A stretch of DNA of 33,221 bases from the NCBI RefSeq assembly GCF_002078605.1, contig NZ_MSJR01000005.1, positions 189,922 through 223,142 on the forward strand. Direction: 5' to 3'. Below the pieces are notes generated by a model that saw only the letters and a list, made by a program, of their open reading frames with translations, searched no databases and was not told where the DNA came from. Source of the stretch: Salegentibacter sediminis. GTDB taxonomy: Bacteria; Bacteroidota; Bacteroidia; Flavobacteriales; Flavobacteriaceae. Every line of letters starts with the position of its first letter. The stretch's first letter is position 1. Position numbers and translations under genes: made by a program. This document shows positions 9,308-16,815 of this stretch, in pieces.

Positions 9308-9323
9308 TGTGACCTTAATCACA
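9308..9323. promoter_or_regulatory. CRP/FNR-family-type palindrome upstream of the copper operon
   Basis: TGTGA-CCTTAA-TCACA is a perfect match to the half-sites of the E. coli CRP consensus. Its centre (9315.5) is about 42.5 bp upstream of the predicted start site, the position of class II activator sites. The expected number of such perfect 10-base matches in 33 kb of random sequence is about 0.03. Confidence 0.55.
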
Positions 9324-9349
9324 AATGGAAAAATATTGGCCTATAAATA

Positions 9350-9383
9350 AAAAAAGGCCCGGCTATTTCCCCGGGGCCTTTTC
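9350..9383 (-). terminator. rho-independent terminator of the outer-membrane beta-barrel gene
   Basis: GGCCCGG...CCGGGGCC hairpin with one bulged base, followed on the minus strand by a T-run (A-run at 9348-9355 on the plus strand). It lies about 33 nt after the stop of the gene ending at 9416, and just upstream of the CRP-like site, insulating the copper operon. Confidence 0.75.
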
Positions 9384-9415
9384 AAACTAACCAACTTAAC
9401 TAAAAAATGAAATTT

Positions 9416-11773
9416 TTAGAAAACCCCGCCGCCCTTGGCCTGGTTGTCATCTCTCTGTTTTCTTTGCAAAGCTTTATTTTTTCCGCCCCCAAAGCGATAG
9501 GAGAAACCTAAATACACAGTTTGTGATTCTCCTTTAAACCTGCCTTCCTGTGGCATAGGCCTGCCGTTAATGAAACTGAATTCCTGGGTGTTAAAGATGT
9601 CATTGAAATTCAGGCTCAGGCTGGCTTTATCCTCCCAAAAGGAATAGCGACCTCCCGCATTCATGAAATACATGGGTTCCATATCCATTTGCAGGTTCTT
9701 GCTTTTTCCACGGTAAAATCCGAAAAGTTGAAAACTTAAGTGCTCCGAAGCTTTGAAATTATGGCTACTTCTTGCGGTAAATGCCGTGTTATCCATTTCA
9801 AGGTAGTCGGTGCCTACTAATCCTTTTAGTTGTTGACTGTAAACTTCGAAACTGGAATTAGTGCTCCACCATTTGGTGAATTTGTAATTGGTAGATAATT
9901 CCAGCCCATAAGAATTGTTATCTTCAAGGTTTGCAAAAGAAAGCAGCAGGGATCCCGGGTCGTTAGGATCTTCCACAAAAACCTGACTTATTTCGTCGTT
10001 GATATTTCTGAAGAATATTCCTGCGCTTATACTACCCTTTGTTTCAAATTTCCTGGTGTAATTAAATTCCAGGGAATTGGTGAATTGAGGTTGTAGATCG
10101 GGGTTACCAGATACTGTTAATCTCGGGCTGCTTACTTCCCGTATGGGGTTTACCTGGGAGAAGCCTGGCCGGTCTACCCTGCGGCTATAACTTAGCTGAT
10201 AGGTGTTCTTTTCTCCGGGAGTATAAGTGATAGATCCTGAAGGATACAGGTTTAAATAATCATCGGTAAAAACTTCTTCTCCATTATAAATAGCATTTAC
10301 CTTAAAATTCTCCAGCCTGGCTCCAAGTTGATAGGACCATTTTTCAAAATTCTGGCCATAGGTGGTGTAAAAACTGTAAATGTCTCTTTTAAACTGATAG
10401 GTGGCATTGTTCATCTCCACATTTGTTGTGGTAAAGGCATTATCGGTATCGAGGATTCTTGCTTCAGCCCCCATTTCCAGCTTGCTGTGTTCATTTAAAG
10501 GATTCTCATAATCCAGGTTTAGCGTGAGGTTCTCCCTTTTATTCTTTACATGATCCCGATATGCTGCCAGGTTTCCGGTGTTTCCGTCAAAGGTGAAACT
10601 GGAATTTTCATCTTCATCAAAGTAGTTGTAATTGCTCTCCAAAAGAATCTTGTGTCCCTCATCATTGAACTTATGGTCGAAAACGAAATTATAGGTAGAA
10701 TTCTGATTTTCGAAATACAGATCCAGGTTTTGGGTAAGATTGTTTTCCGGGTTATTGGGATAGAGGAGCTGAAGTGCCCCTTTCGGCCCACCCTCAAAAG
10801 GGTTTTGATTAGTATAAAAGGAGAAGGTGTTCCTGTCGTTTAGATAAAAATCGACACCCACTTTAAAGAGCAGGGAACGTCTCTTGAAATCCAGATCAAA
10901 GTTCTGGCGGTAATTATCTTCGGTGAGGTAAATGCGGCCAAAATTAAAACGTTCTCCCCATTGTGCGCCAAAATTTCCGAAAAAATTGAATTTGCCTTTA
11001 CGGTAATTTAAGTCAAGAGAACTATTATAGCGGGTATTCTCTCCAATGGTCACCCCAGCGTCCAGATTTCCGTTGAAGCCGTCTTTGGCATTCTTATGCA
11101 AAACGATATTGATGATCCCGCTCATGCCTTCAGGATTATGTTTTGCTGAAGGATTGGTGATGAGTTCAATGCTTTTGATGGAGGTAGAAGGGATCTGCCT
11201 TAGCAGCTGCGCCGCATCCATATTGGTAGGACGCCCGTCAATTAAAATCTTCACATTGGAATTTCCCCTGAGTGCGATATTTCCGTTTTGGTCTACACTT
11301 ACTGAAGGGATATTATTCATAATATCAGATGCGCTGGCACCCGTGGTGGTTAGGTCTTTCCCAACATTGATCACCTTTCGGTCTACGCGTTGTTCAATGG
11401 TGGTTCTTTCAGCAACCACGGTGACCCCGTCCAGCATAGCAACATCAGGCTTCAGATAGATCTTCCCTATGTTAATGTTGGAATTTCTACTGTTGATGTC
11501 TATTTCCCGGTTGAAGGTTTTATACCCCATAAATTGCACCTGGAGCATATATTTTCCTGCTGGAAGTTTTTCTATGACAAAACTGCCATCTCCGTCCGAG
11601 GTGTTTCCCGAGATAAGATTCCCTTCCATATCATTTATTACTACCGTGGCATAAGGAATGGGTTCCTTTAATTCCTCGTCTATGACCTCCCCGGTAATAT
11701 TTCCGAAGACTTCGTTGTTTGCCAGGGAAATGGCGGATGAAAAAAGGGCGATGATTAAAAATAACTGTTTCAT
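9416..11773 (-). CDS. outer-membrane beta-barrel protein, TonB-receptor family (OMP_b-brl_3 type)
   Basis: The gene encodes 785 residues. There is a signal peptide (about 1-18), and a CarboxypepD-regulatory-like domain (about 24-110: ITGEVIDEELKEPIPYATV, LPAGKYMLQVQFMGYK). The plug (about 110-230) carries I-L-I-D-G-R-P-T-N and S-I-E-L-I-T-N-P-S-A-K, followed by a large barrel rich in N-Y-N-Y strands and ending Y-L-G-F-S-Y-R-F-G-G. The tail after the barrel is basic and glycine-rich (K-G-G-G-V-F), so the usual terminal aromatic residue is displaced by about 24 residues. This architecture is that of the flavobacterial outer-membrane beta-barrel family, often linked to uptake of peptides or siderophores. 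No SusD partner is adjacent, so it is a stand-alone receptor of unknown ligand. I found no clear TAnnTTTG box upstream. Confidence 0.88.
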   Translation of the reverse strand: MKQLFLIIALFSSAISLANNEVFGNITGEVIDEELKEPIPYATVVINDMEGNLISGNTSDGDGSFVIEKLPAGKYMLQVQFMGYKTFNREIDINSRNSNINIGKIYLKPDVAMLDGVTVVAERTTIEQRVDRKVINVGKDLTTTGASASDIMNNIPSVSVDQNGNIALRGNSNVKILIDGRPTNMDAAQLLRQIPSTSIKSIELITNPSAKHNPEGMSGIINIVLHKNAKDGFNGNLDAGVTIGENTRYNSSLDLNYRKGKFNFFGNFGAQWGERFNFGRIYLTEDNYRQNFDLDFKRRSLLFKVGVDFYLNDRNTFSFYTNQNPFEGGPKGALQLLYPNNPENNLTQNLDLYFENQNSTYNFVFDHKFNDEGHKILLESNYNYFDEDENSSFTFDGNTGNLAAYRDHVKNKRENLTLNLDYENPLNEHSKLEMGAEARILDTDNAFTTTNVEMNNATYQFKRDIYSFYTTYGQNFEKWSYQLGARLENFKVNAIYNGEEVFTDDYLNLYPSGSITYTPGEKNTYQLSYSRRVDRPGFSQVNPIREVSSPRLTVSGNPDLQPQFTNSLEFNYTRKFETKGSISAGIFFRNINDEISQVFVEDPNDPGSLLLSFANLEDNNSYGLELSTNYKFTKWWSTNSSFEVYSQQLKGLVGTDYLEMDNTAFTARSSHNFKASEHLSFQLFGFYRGKSKNLQMDMEPMYFMNAGGRYSFWEDKASLSLNFNDIFNTQEFSFINGRPMPQEGRFKGESQTVYLGFSYRFGGGKNKALQRKQRDDNQAKGGGVF

Positions 11774-12009
11774 TTTTTGATTGATTTTGATGATTAGTAT
11801 TTATTAGATGATACCTTGTTATGCATATTAATTATAAATTTGTTTCCCTGAATTAGTCTCCTTATGCTAACTATTCAAAAGGGATTGTCTCTCTAATTCT
11901 TATAGGTTTATGTATAACAATGTACTTTGCAATACATAATAAAAGACCATAAAATTTCGCAATTTATTAAAAGCCTTCACTATAAAAGACGCAGGAAATT
12001 CTGGAATGT
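11774..12009. other. AT-rich intergenic stretch without a recognised gene
   Basis: These 236 bp are the left part of a 412-bp gene-free gap between the receptor gene (minus) and the CoA-binding gene (plus). It must hold the receptor promoter on the minus strand, but I see no consensus box. Short frames here look spurious. Confidence 0.5.
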
Positions 12010-12059
12010 TACACTTTTTTTTTAAAAAATAAACCCATACCGGTAATTTGGTATGGGTT
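12010..12059 (-). terminator. minus-strand terminator hairpin downstream of the CoA-binding/symporter overlap
   Basis: AACCCATACC (12032-12041) and GGTATGGGTT (12050-12059) form a perfect 10-bp stem with an 8-nt loop. On the minus strand it is followed by TTATTTTTT, so it terminates leftward transcripts. The only leftward gene to its right is the symporter, ending at 12519, beyond the CoA-binding gene. Confidence 0.65.
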
Positions 12060-12150
12060 AAGGAAAAATCCCCTGGTCCCAACACTAACCATCACATTAT
12101 ACCGGGATATCGGGGAGGTCTCCTGTTTAAAAGACAATACCATAATTTTC

Positions 12151-12181
12151 TTGTTACACTTAAGCAGAAAATTTACTTTTG
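12151..12181 (+). promoter_or_regulatory. promoter of the CoA-binding protein gene (leaderless)
   Basis: TTG at 12151-12153 and TACTTTTG at 12174-12181, spacing 20 bp. By the SRP RNA ruler the start site is 12186, the A of the ATG. Confidence 0.65.
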
Positions 12182-12185
12182 TTAT

Positions 12186-12548
12186 ATGAAAAAGAAAACT
12201 TTAGTTATAGGCGCTTCCTTAAAAGCCTCCCGTTATTCTAATATTGCCATAAAGCGCCTGGTCCATCACGATCAGCCTACAGTTGCAATTGGTTTGCGCG
12301 AAGGAGAGGTAGAAGGTGTAAGAATAGAGAAAGATAAACCTCCGTTTGAAGATATAGATACGGTGACTTTATACTTAAGTCCTCCACGCCAACCTGAATA
12401 TTATGATTATATTCTCTCCTTAAATCCGGAAAGAGTAATCTTTAACCCCGGCACAGAGAATCCGGAATTCTATGAGATTCTGAAGAAAAACCATATTGAA
12501 GTAGAGCCGGCCTGTACTTTAGTGATGCTTTCTACGAATCAATACTAA
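12186..12548 (+). CDS. CoA-binding domain protein (YccU-like)
   Basis: The gene encodes 120 residues from the ATG at 12186. A longer in-frame start at 12048 lies upstream of the promoter and within a hairpin, and is rejected. The protein begins MKKKTLVIGASLKASRYSNI, a Rossmann-type GAS loop typical of CoA_binding_2 proteins related to succinyl-CoA synthetase alpha subunits. The ending C-T-L-V-M-L is family-typical, with the conserved P-A-C-T before it. The molecular role of these small cytoplasmic proteins is not known, but they bind CoA or acyl-CoA. Its 3' end overlaps the symporter gene tail-to-tail by 30 bp. The transcript is predicted to be leaderless. Confidence 0.85.
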   Translation: MKKKTLVIGASLKASRYSNIAIKRLVHHDQPTVAIGLREGEVEGVRIEKDKPPFEDIDTVTLYLSPPRQPEYYDYILSLNPERVIFNPGTENPEFYEILKKNHIEVEPACTLVMLSTNQY

Positions 12549-13964
12549 GCCCAGGAAGCTTAAGGCTCCATTTAATATCAGGATAAAAAACCCGAATTCG
12601 AATCCGAACCAGTTAAGGCTGTTAAGGCTTATTAAATACGATAGGATCGGGGCCATGATCGCTACTACAGGCACAAGTTTATCTTTTATTTTCCAATTCG
12701 TAAAGAGGCCCAAACTATAGAGACCCAGTAAGGGGCCATAAGTGTAACCGGCAAATTCAAAGAGTTTATTGATCACGCTTTTGTCGGCGATGGCATATTT
12801 AAAGATCAGCATTACAAGGATCATCAGGATAGAGATCACAATGTGTATCTGTTTTCTAATTCTTATTTGTTTCTTCTCGTTGTAATACTTTTCGATTTCC
12901 AGTATATCTATACTAAATGACGTGGTGAGCGCGGTTAGAGTACCATCGGCACTGGAATAGGCTGCAGCGATCAATCCCAGCACAAAGAGTATGGCAACGC
13001 CCATCCCAAGTTCTCCACTGGTAGCAATTGCAGGAAAAAGGTCATCTTTTATGGCGTCTATCCCGTTAAGATCGGCGTATTGGGTGAGAAGCACCCCGAG
13101 AATTAAAAAGAGCATATTTACTATAGTGAGTACAATGGTAAAGGAGAACATGTTTTTTTGCGCATCTTTCAAGTTCCTGCAGGTGAGGTTTTTCTGCATC
13201 ATATCCTGGTCGAGCCCGGTCATTACTATGGCTATAAAAGCTCCGCTAACAAATTGCTTAATAAAATGATGACTGCTTTTCCAATCCTCAAAAAAGAAAA
13301 TTTGGGTCAACCCGGTATCCGAAAGATAATTGATCATTCCAGCCCCTGAGACTCCTAGTTCTTCTGAAAGCACCACCAGGGTAATTCCCAGGGCCAGGAG
13401 CATAAACAAGGTTTGTAGCGTATCTGTCCATACCACTGTTTTAATTCCGCTTCTGAAAGTGTATAGCCAGATAAGAAATATGGTCACCGTGACCGTTGCA
13501 TAGTACGGAATTCCCAGTCCGTCAAATAGTATAAGCTGCAAAACATTAGCTACCAGAAAAAGCCGGAAACTCGACCCTACAATCCTGGAAAGCAAAAAGA
13601 ATGAAGCCCCGGTTTTATACGAATATTTTCCGAAGCGGGAGTCCAGGTAGGTATAGATAGAGGTGAGGTTGAGGCGGTAATATAGAGGCAGCAACACCAA
13701 GCCTATCACGGCATAACCCACAGTATATCCCAACACCACCTGAAAATAACTAAAACTATCAGTAGTAACGGTTCCGGGAAGAGAAATAAAGGTCACTCCG
13801 CTCAGGGAGGCTCCAATCATCCCAAAGGCTACGATATACCAGGGCGATTGCCGGTTTGCCCTGAAGAATTCAGCATTACTGCCGGCGCGACTGGAAAAAA
13901 AAGAAATTAAAAACAAGACACCGAAATAGGCGGCAATCAGGAGCAAGATTTGGTAAGGCTGCAT
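12519..13964 (-). CDS. sodium:solute symporter (SSS family)
   Basis: The gene encodes 481 residues with about 13 hydrophobic segments, no signal peptide, and an inner-membrane location. The segment G-M-I-G-A-S-L-S-G-V-T-F-I-S-L-P-G (about 52-68) is the TM2 signature of the SSS family, including the serine/threonine positions that help bind Na+. G-A-F-I-A-I-V-M-T-G-L-D-Q-D-M-M-Q-K-N-L (about 241-260) and A-A-A-Y-S-S-A-D-G-T-L-T-A-L (about 333-346) are also family motifs. The transported solute (sugar, amino acid, sialic acid, etc.) cannot be read. It is divergent from recR with a 94-bp gap, where a TAAATTCG box (13985-13992, minus) may serve it. Its 3' end overlaps the CoA-binding gene and no terminator is found before that gene. 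Confidence 0.9.
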   Translation of the reverse strand: MQPYQILLLIAAYFGVLFLISFFSSRAGSNAEFFRANRQSPWYIVAFGMIGASLSGVTFISLPGTVTTDSFSYFQVVLGYTVGYAVIGLVLLPLYYRLNLTSIYTYLDSRFGKYSYKTGASFFLLSRIVGSSFRLFLVANVLQLILFDGLGIPYYATVTVTIFLIWLYTFRSGIKTVVWTDTLQTLFMLLALGITLVVLSEELGVSGAGMINYLSDTGLTQIFFFEDWKSSHHFIKQFVSGAFIAIVMTGLDQDMMQKNLTCRNLKDAQKNMFSFTIVLTIVNMLFLILGVLLTQYADLNGIDAIKDDLFPAIATSGELGMGVAILFVLGLIAAAYSSADGTLTALTTSFSIDILEIEKYYNEKKQIRIRKQIHIVISILMILVMLIFKYAIADKSVINKLFEFAGYTYGPLLGLYSLGLFTNWKIKDKLVPVVAIMAPILSYLISLNSLNWFGFEFGFFILILNGALSFLGLVLIRRKHH

Positions 13965-14046
13965 AAAATTTTTTTCTGAAAAGGCGAATTTACAAATTCA
14001 GGTTAAACTTGGGAGTTTTCGGCTAAAATTCGTCCGGTAAAAATCT

Positions 14047-14055
14047 TAACTTCGC
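14047..14055 (+). promoter_or_regulatory. -7 box for recR (leaderless)
   Basis: TAACTTCGC differs from TAnnTTTGC at one base. The predicted start is 14059, the A of the recR ATG. No TTG -33 element at the usual distance. Confidence 0.45.
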
Positions 14056-14058
14056 GCT

Positions 14059-14676
14059 ATGGATTTTTCATCAAAATTGCTGGAGCAGGCTGTAGACGAA
14101 ATGTCTCAATTACCGGGTATTGGGAAACGTACCGCCCTTAGGCTGGTTTTGCATCTCCTGAAGCAACCGGAAACACAAACCCAAAACCTGGCTTCTGCCT
14201 TAACAAAACTACGCGGCGAGATTAAACTCTGTAAAAATTGTTTTAATATCAGTGACACCGAACTTTGTGATATCTGTGCCAATCCTGCCAGGAATGAGGA
14301 GCTCGTTTGTGTGGTAGAAGACATACGCGATGTGATGGCCATTGAGAACACCGGGCAATATCGGGGGCATTATCACGTCCTGGGAGGGAAAATAAGCCCT
14401 ATGGATGGGGTGGGGCCCTCGCAACTTAATATTCATCCACTCATAGAAAAAGTGAAGGCAGGGAAAGTTGAGGAGATTATTTTTGCACTTAGCAGTACCC
14501 TGGAAGGAGATACCACAAACTTTTATATTTTCAAGCAGCTGGAAGGTACTAATATTAAAACCTCTACCATTGCCCGCGGAATTTCGGTAGGAGATGAGCT
14601 GGAGTATGCCGATGAGGTGACTTTGGGCAGAAGCATCGCCAATCGGGTACCCTTTGAAAGCTCTCTTAAAGGCTAA
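14059..14676 (+). CDS. recR: recombination mediator protein RecR
   Basis: The protein has 205 residues, a normal length. An N-terminal helix-hairpin-helix (L-P-G-I-G-K-R-T-A at 18-26) is followed by a C4 zinc finger (Cys58, Cys61, Cys70, Cys73). The Toprim domain starts near 81 ([10 protein letters not shown]). The C-terminal [16 protein letters not shown] segment has the Walker-like family signature. RecR works with RecO (and RecF) to load RecA on SSB-coated single-stranded DNA during gap repair. Codon usage and base composition match the neighbours. In many bacteria recR follows dnaX, but here it stands alone between a symporter and an E2 gene. Confidence 0.97.
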   Translation: MDFSSKLLEQAVDEMSQLPGIGKRTALRLVLHLLKQPETQTQNLASALTKLRGEIKLCKNCFNISDTELCDICANPARNEELVCVVEDIRDVMAIENTGQYRGHYHVLGGKISPMDGVGPSQLNIHPLIEKVKAGKVEEIIFALSSTLEGDTTNFYIFKQLEGTNIKTSTIARGISVGDELEYADEVTLGRSIANRVPFESSLKG

Positions 14677-14797
14677 TAAAAGTGCCTGCTTCGTTTTTTT
14701 TCGGGTAAAAATTTAGTTTCAGCCTTTGAAATTGTAAATTTACCCGAATCTCGATGTACCATTAACTTCAAAAAATCATCGCTAAAATCAAGTTTTA

Positions 14798-14830
14798 TTG
14801 ATTTTTTAATATTTAAATGGAGTAATTTTG
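14798..14830 (+). promoter_or_regulatory. promoter of the E2 gene
   Basis: TTG at 14798-14800 and TAATTTTG at 14823-14830, 22 bp apart. The predicted start near 14835 gives a 42-nt leader. A second, weaker box TAAATTCGC (14832-14840) follows directly. Confidence 0.45.
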
Positions 14831-14876
14831 GTAAATTCGCAAATACAAATCAAAAAATTAGCGTTCTAATATAGAT

Positions 14877-16208
14877 ATGGCAAAATTCGAACTTAAGCTA
14901 CCCAAGATGGGGGAAAGTGTTGCCGAGGCAACCATTACAAGTTGGTTAAAAGAGGTGGGAGACACCATTGATGCCGATGAACCTGTGCTGGAAATAGCAA
15001 CCGACAAAGTTGATAGTGAAGTCCCAAGTGAAGTGGAAGGGAAATTAATAGAAAAACTCTTCGATATTGATGATGTGGTGCAGGTGGGGCAGACTATAGC
15101 TATTATTGAAACAGATGCTGAAATCTCAGCAGGTGATGATGAGCTTGAAATGGACCTCGATGGAGAAGACTCTGAAGATGCGCTCACCGAAGAGGTGGAA
15201 GCCAGCGTGGAGTCAGCAAAGGCAACTGCAGGGAGTGAAGATTTTTCAGATTCTGATCGTTTTTATTCTCCGCTGGTAAAAAATATCGCCAGGGAAGAAG
15301 GAATTAGCTTCGACGAACTGGAAAATCTCGAAGGAACAGGCAAAGATGGTCGCGTAACCAAAGATGATATCTTAGCTTATGTGAAGGCCAGGAAAGAACA
15401 GCCTGCTCAGCCAAAACAGGCTCAGCCTAAAGCAAAACCAATAGATACCGGTAAACTTGAAGGTGCGATGACAGGGGAGGAAACCCCTATGCCTTCCGGC
15501 GAAGATGAAATTATTGAAATGAGCCGAATGGGTAAGATGATTGCTCACCACATGGTTCAAAGTAACCAAACCTCGGCGCACGTTCAATCTTTTATAGAAG
15601 TTGATGTAACCAAAATCTGGAACTGGAGAAATAAACATAAAGCTGAGTTCGCTAAAAGAGAAGGTGAAAAATTAACCTTCACCCCAATCTTTATGGAAGC
15701 CGTAGCTAAAGCAATACGCGATTTCCCGATGATCAATATCTCTGTGGATGGGGATAAGATCATCAAAAAGAAAAATATTAACCTAGGGATGGCAGCTGCC
15801 CTTCCCGATGGGAATCTTATTGTACCGGTTATCAAAAATGCCGACAGGCTTAACCTTGTAGGAATGGCCAAGGCGGTGAACGATCTTGCAGGGCGTGCCC
15901 GTCAAAACAAATTGAAACCGGATGAGATTCAGGGAGGTACTTATACTGTTACCAATGTAGGGACTTTTGGCAGTGTAATGGGAACTCCAATTATCAACCA
16001 GCCACAGGTTGGAATCCTTGCACTTGGTGCAATTAGAAAAATGCCTGCTGTAATTGAGACTCCCGAAGGAGACTTTATAGGGATAAGGTATAAAATGTTC
16101 TTATCGCACAGCTACGATCACCGCGTGGTAAATGGAGCCCTGGGTGGACAGTTCGTACAACGCGTAGCTCAATACCTGGAAAGCTTTGATAGCGACAGGG
16201 CTATTTAG
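14877..16208 (+). CDS. 2-oxoacid dehydrogenase E2 (dihydrolipoamide acyltransferase)
   Basis: The gene encodes 443 residues. A lipoyl domain (1-80) carries the lipoyl lysine Lys44 in A-T-D-K-V-D-S-E. A long acidic linker (about 82-128) leads to a peripheral-subunit binding domain (130-168: Y-S-P-L-V-K-N-I-A-R-E). A second linker is rich in Q, P, A and K. The catalytic domain (about 210-443) has the active-site histidine in D-H-R-V-V-N-G (His415). It is the acyltransferase core of a pyruvate, 2-oxoglutarate or branched-chain complex. The GKxxP-type details do not settle which, and branched-chain/pyruvate type is most likely. The usual Asp of H-x-x-x-D-G is Asn419. No E1 or E3 gene is adjacent. 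Confidence 0.92.
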   Translation: MAKFELKLPKMGESVAEATITSWLKEVGDTIDADEPVLEIATDKVDSEVPSEVEGKLIEKLFDIDDVVQVGQTIAIIETDAEISAGDDELEMDLDGEDSEDALTEEVEASVESAKATAGSEDFSDSDRFYSPLVKNIAREEGISFDELENLEGTGKDGRVTKDDILAYVKARKEQPAQPKQAQPKAKPIDTGKLEGAMTGEETPMPSGEDEIIEMSRMGKMIAHHMVQSNQTSAHVQSFIEVDVTKIWNWRNKHKAEFAKREGEKLTFTPIFMEAVAKAIRDFPMINISVDGDKIIKKKNINLGMAAALPDGNLIVPVIKNADRLNLVGMAKAVNDLAGRARQNKLKPDEIQGGTYTVTNVGTFGSVMGTPIINQPQVGILALGAIRKMPAVIETPEGDFIGIRYKMFLSHSYDHRVVNGALGGQFVQRVAQYLESFDSDRAI

Positions 16209-16222
16209 AAATTATAGTACTC

Positions 16223-16260
16223 AAAAAAAAAAGCTGCAATTGATTTTGCGGCTTTTTTTT
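16223..16260. terminator. bidirectional rho-independent terminator (E2 / BLUF)
   Basis: A10-GCTGCAA...TTGCGGC-T8, an A/T-flanked hairpin with one G-T pair. The stop codon of the BLUF gene (16259-16261) overlaps the end of the T-run. Confidence 0.8.
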
Positions 16261-16675
16261 ATAGATTTTTAATAAAGGACTTGAGCAACTGCAAGGCCGG
16301 GTGATTTTTATCTATTGCTTCTGAAAAAAGAACCTGCCGGTTCAGGTTTTTATACCCGGTTATTTCCCTGGCTTCTTCAGGCTTAAGTCTTTCAAAAGCC
16401 ATCGACCAGTCTGCGAAGCTTCTGGTTTCAGAATGTCCATAATCCAGGATCAGGATTTCCTGGTGCCTTTTGTCTTTTGATATTTTTTCGAATAAGCGGG
16501 TGATAGCCCCTTCTTCTCCTTCCAGATATTGAATGAACAAACCTTCATAACAAATCAGCATGCCGGTAATACCGGCCGCCTCATTGCTTGATCTGGCCTG
16601 GAATAGCATTTTTTCCAGGGCAGCTTCGGTTAAAGAATGAGATTGCTTACTAACGTAAGAGAGATATTTTAACAC
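16259..16675 (-). CDS. short BLUF-domain blue-light sensor protein
   Basis: The gene encodes 138 residues, which is essentially one BLUF domain plus a C-terminal cap of about 45 residues, with no output domain. The flavin-binding photocycle residues are present: Tyr7 (L-S-Y-V-S), Asn31 (S-S-N-E-A-A-G-I-T-G-M-L), Gln49 (F-I-Q-Y-L-E-G), and the D-W-S-M segment (Trp90, Met92). Short BLUF proteins bind FAD non-covalently, respond to blue light by hydrogen-bond rearrangement around the Gln, and signal through partner proteins. No partner gene is adjacent on its strand, and it is divergent from the exonuclease operon. A consensus -7 box lies at 16699-16706. It is probably functional as a photoreceptor. 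Confidence 0.9.
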   Translation of the reverse strand: MLKYLSYVSKQSHSLTEAALEKMLFQARSSNEAAGITGMLICYEGLFIQYLEGEEGAITRLFEKISKDKRHQEILILDYGHSETRSFADWSMAFERLKPEEAREITGYKNLNRQVLFSEAIDKNHPALQLLKSFIKNL

Positions 16676-16698
16676 TGTTAAAAAGTTTCAGAACTATT

Positions 16699-16706
16699 CA
16701 AAGATA
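16699..16706 (-). promoter_or_regulatory. -7 box for the BLUF gene
   Basis: On the minus strand this reads TATCTTTG, a full consensus match. The predicted start near 16694 leaves a 19-nt leader. Confidence 0.6.
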
Positions 16707-16789
16707 TAAAATCCCTTTTTGAAAATCATTTCCGGAGAATAAGGAGTTCTTCTCTGTGTTTCCGGCTAATGCAACCGGCTAAATTATGG

Positions 16790-16798
16790 TATATTTGC
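16790..16798 (+). promoter_or_regulatory. -7 box for the exonuclease-FAH-Hpt-cinA operon
   Basis: TATATTTGC is identical to the SRP RNA box. The predicted start near 16802 excludes the upstream in-frame ATG at 16786 and supports the ATG at 16816 (14-nt leader). Confidence 0.65.
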
Positions 16799-16815
16799 TC
16801 AAAAGAAGCTTTCCT

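Noticed and set aside
11900-12085. 61-residue minus-strand frame in the gap before the CoA-binding gene
   Set aside because: It covers the terminator hairpin, has no promoter box or recognised motif, and overlaps AT-rich low-complexity sequence.
12048-12185. 46-residue N-terminal extension of the CoA-binding protein
   Set aside because: It starts within the terminator hairpin and lies upstream of a consensus promoter whose start site is the internal ATG. The extension has no family support.
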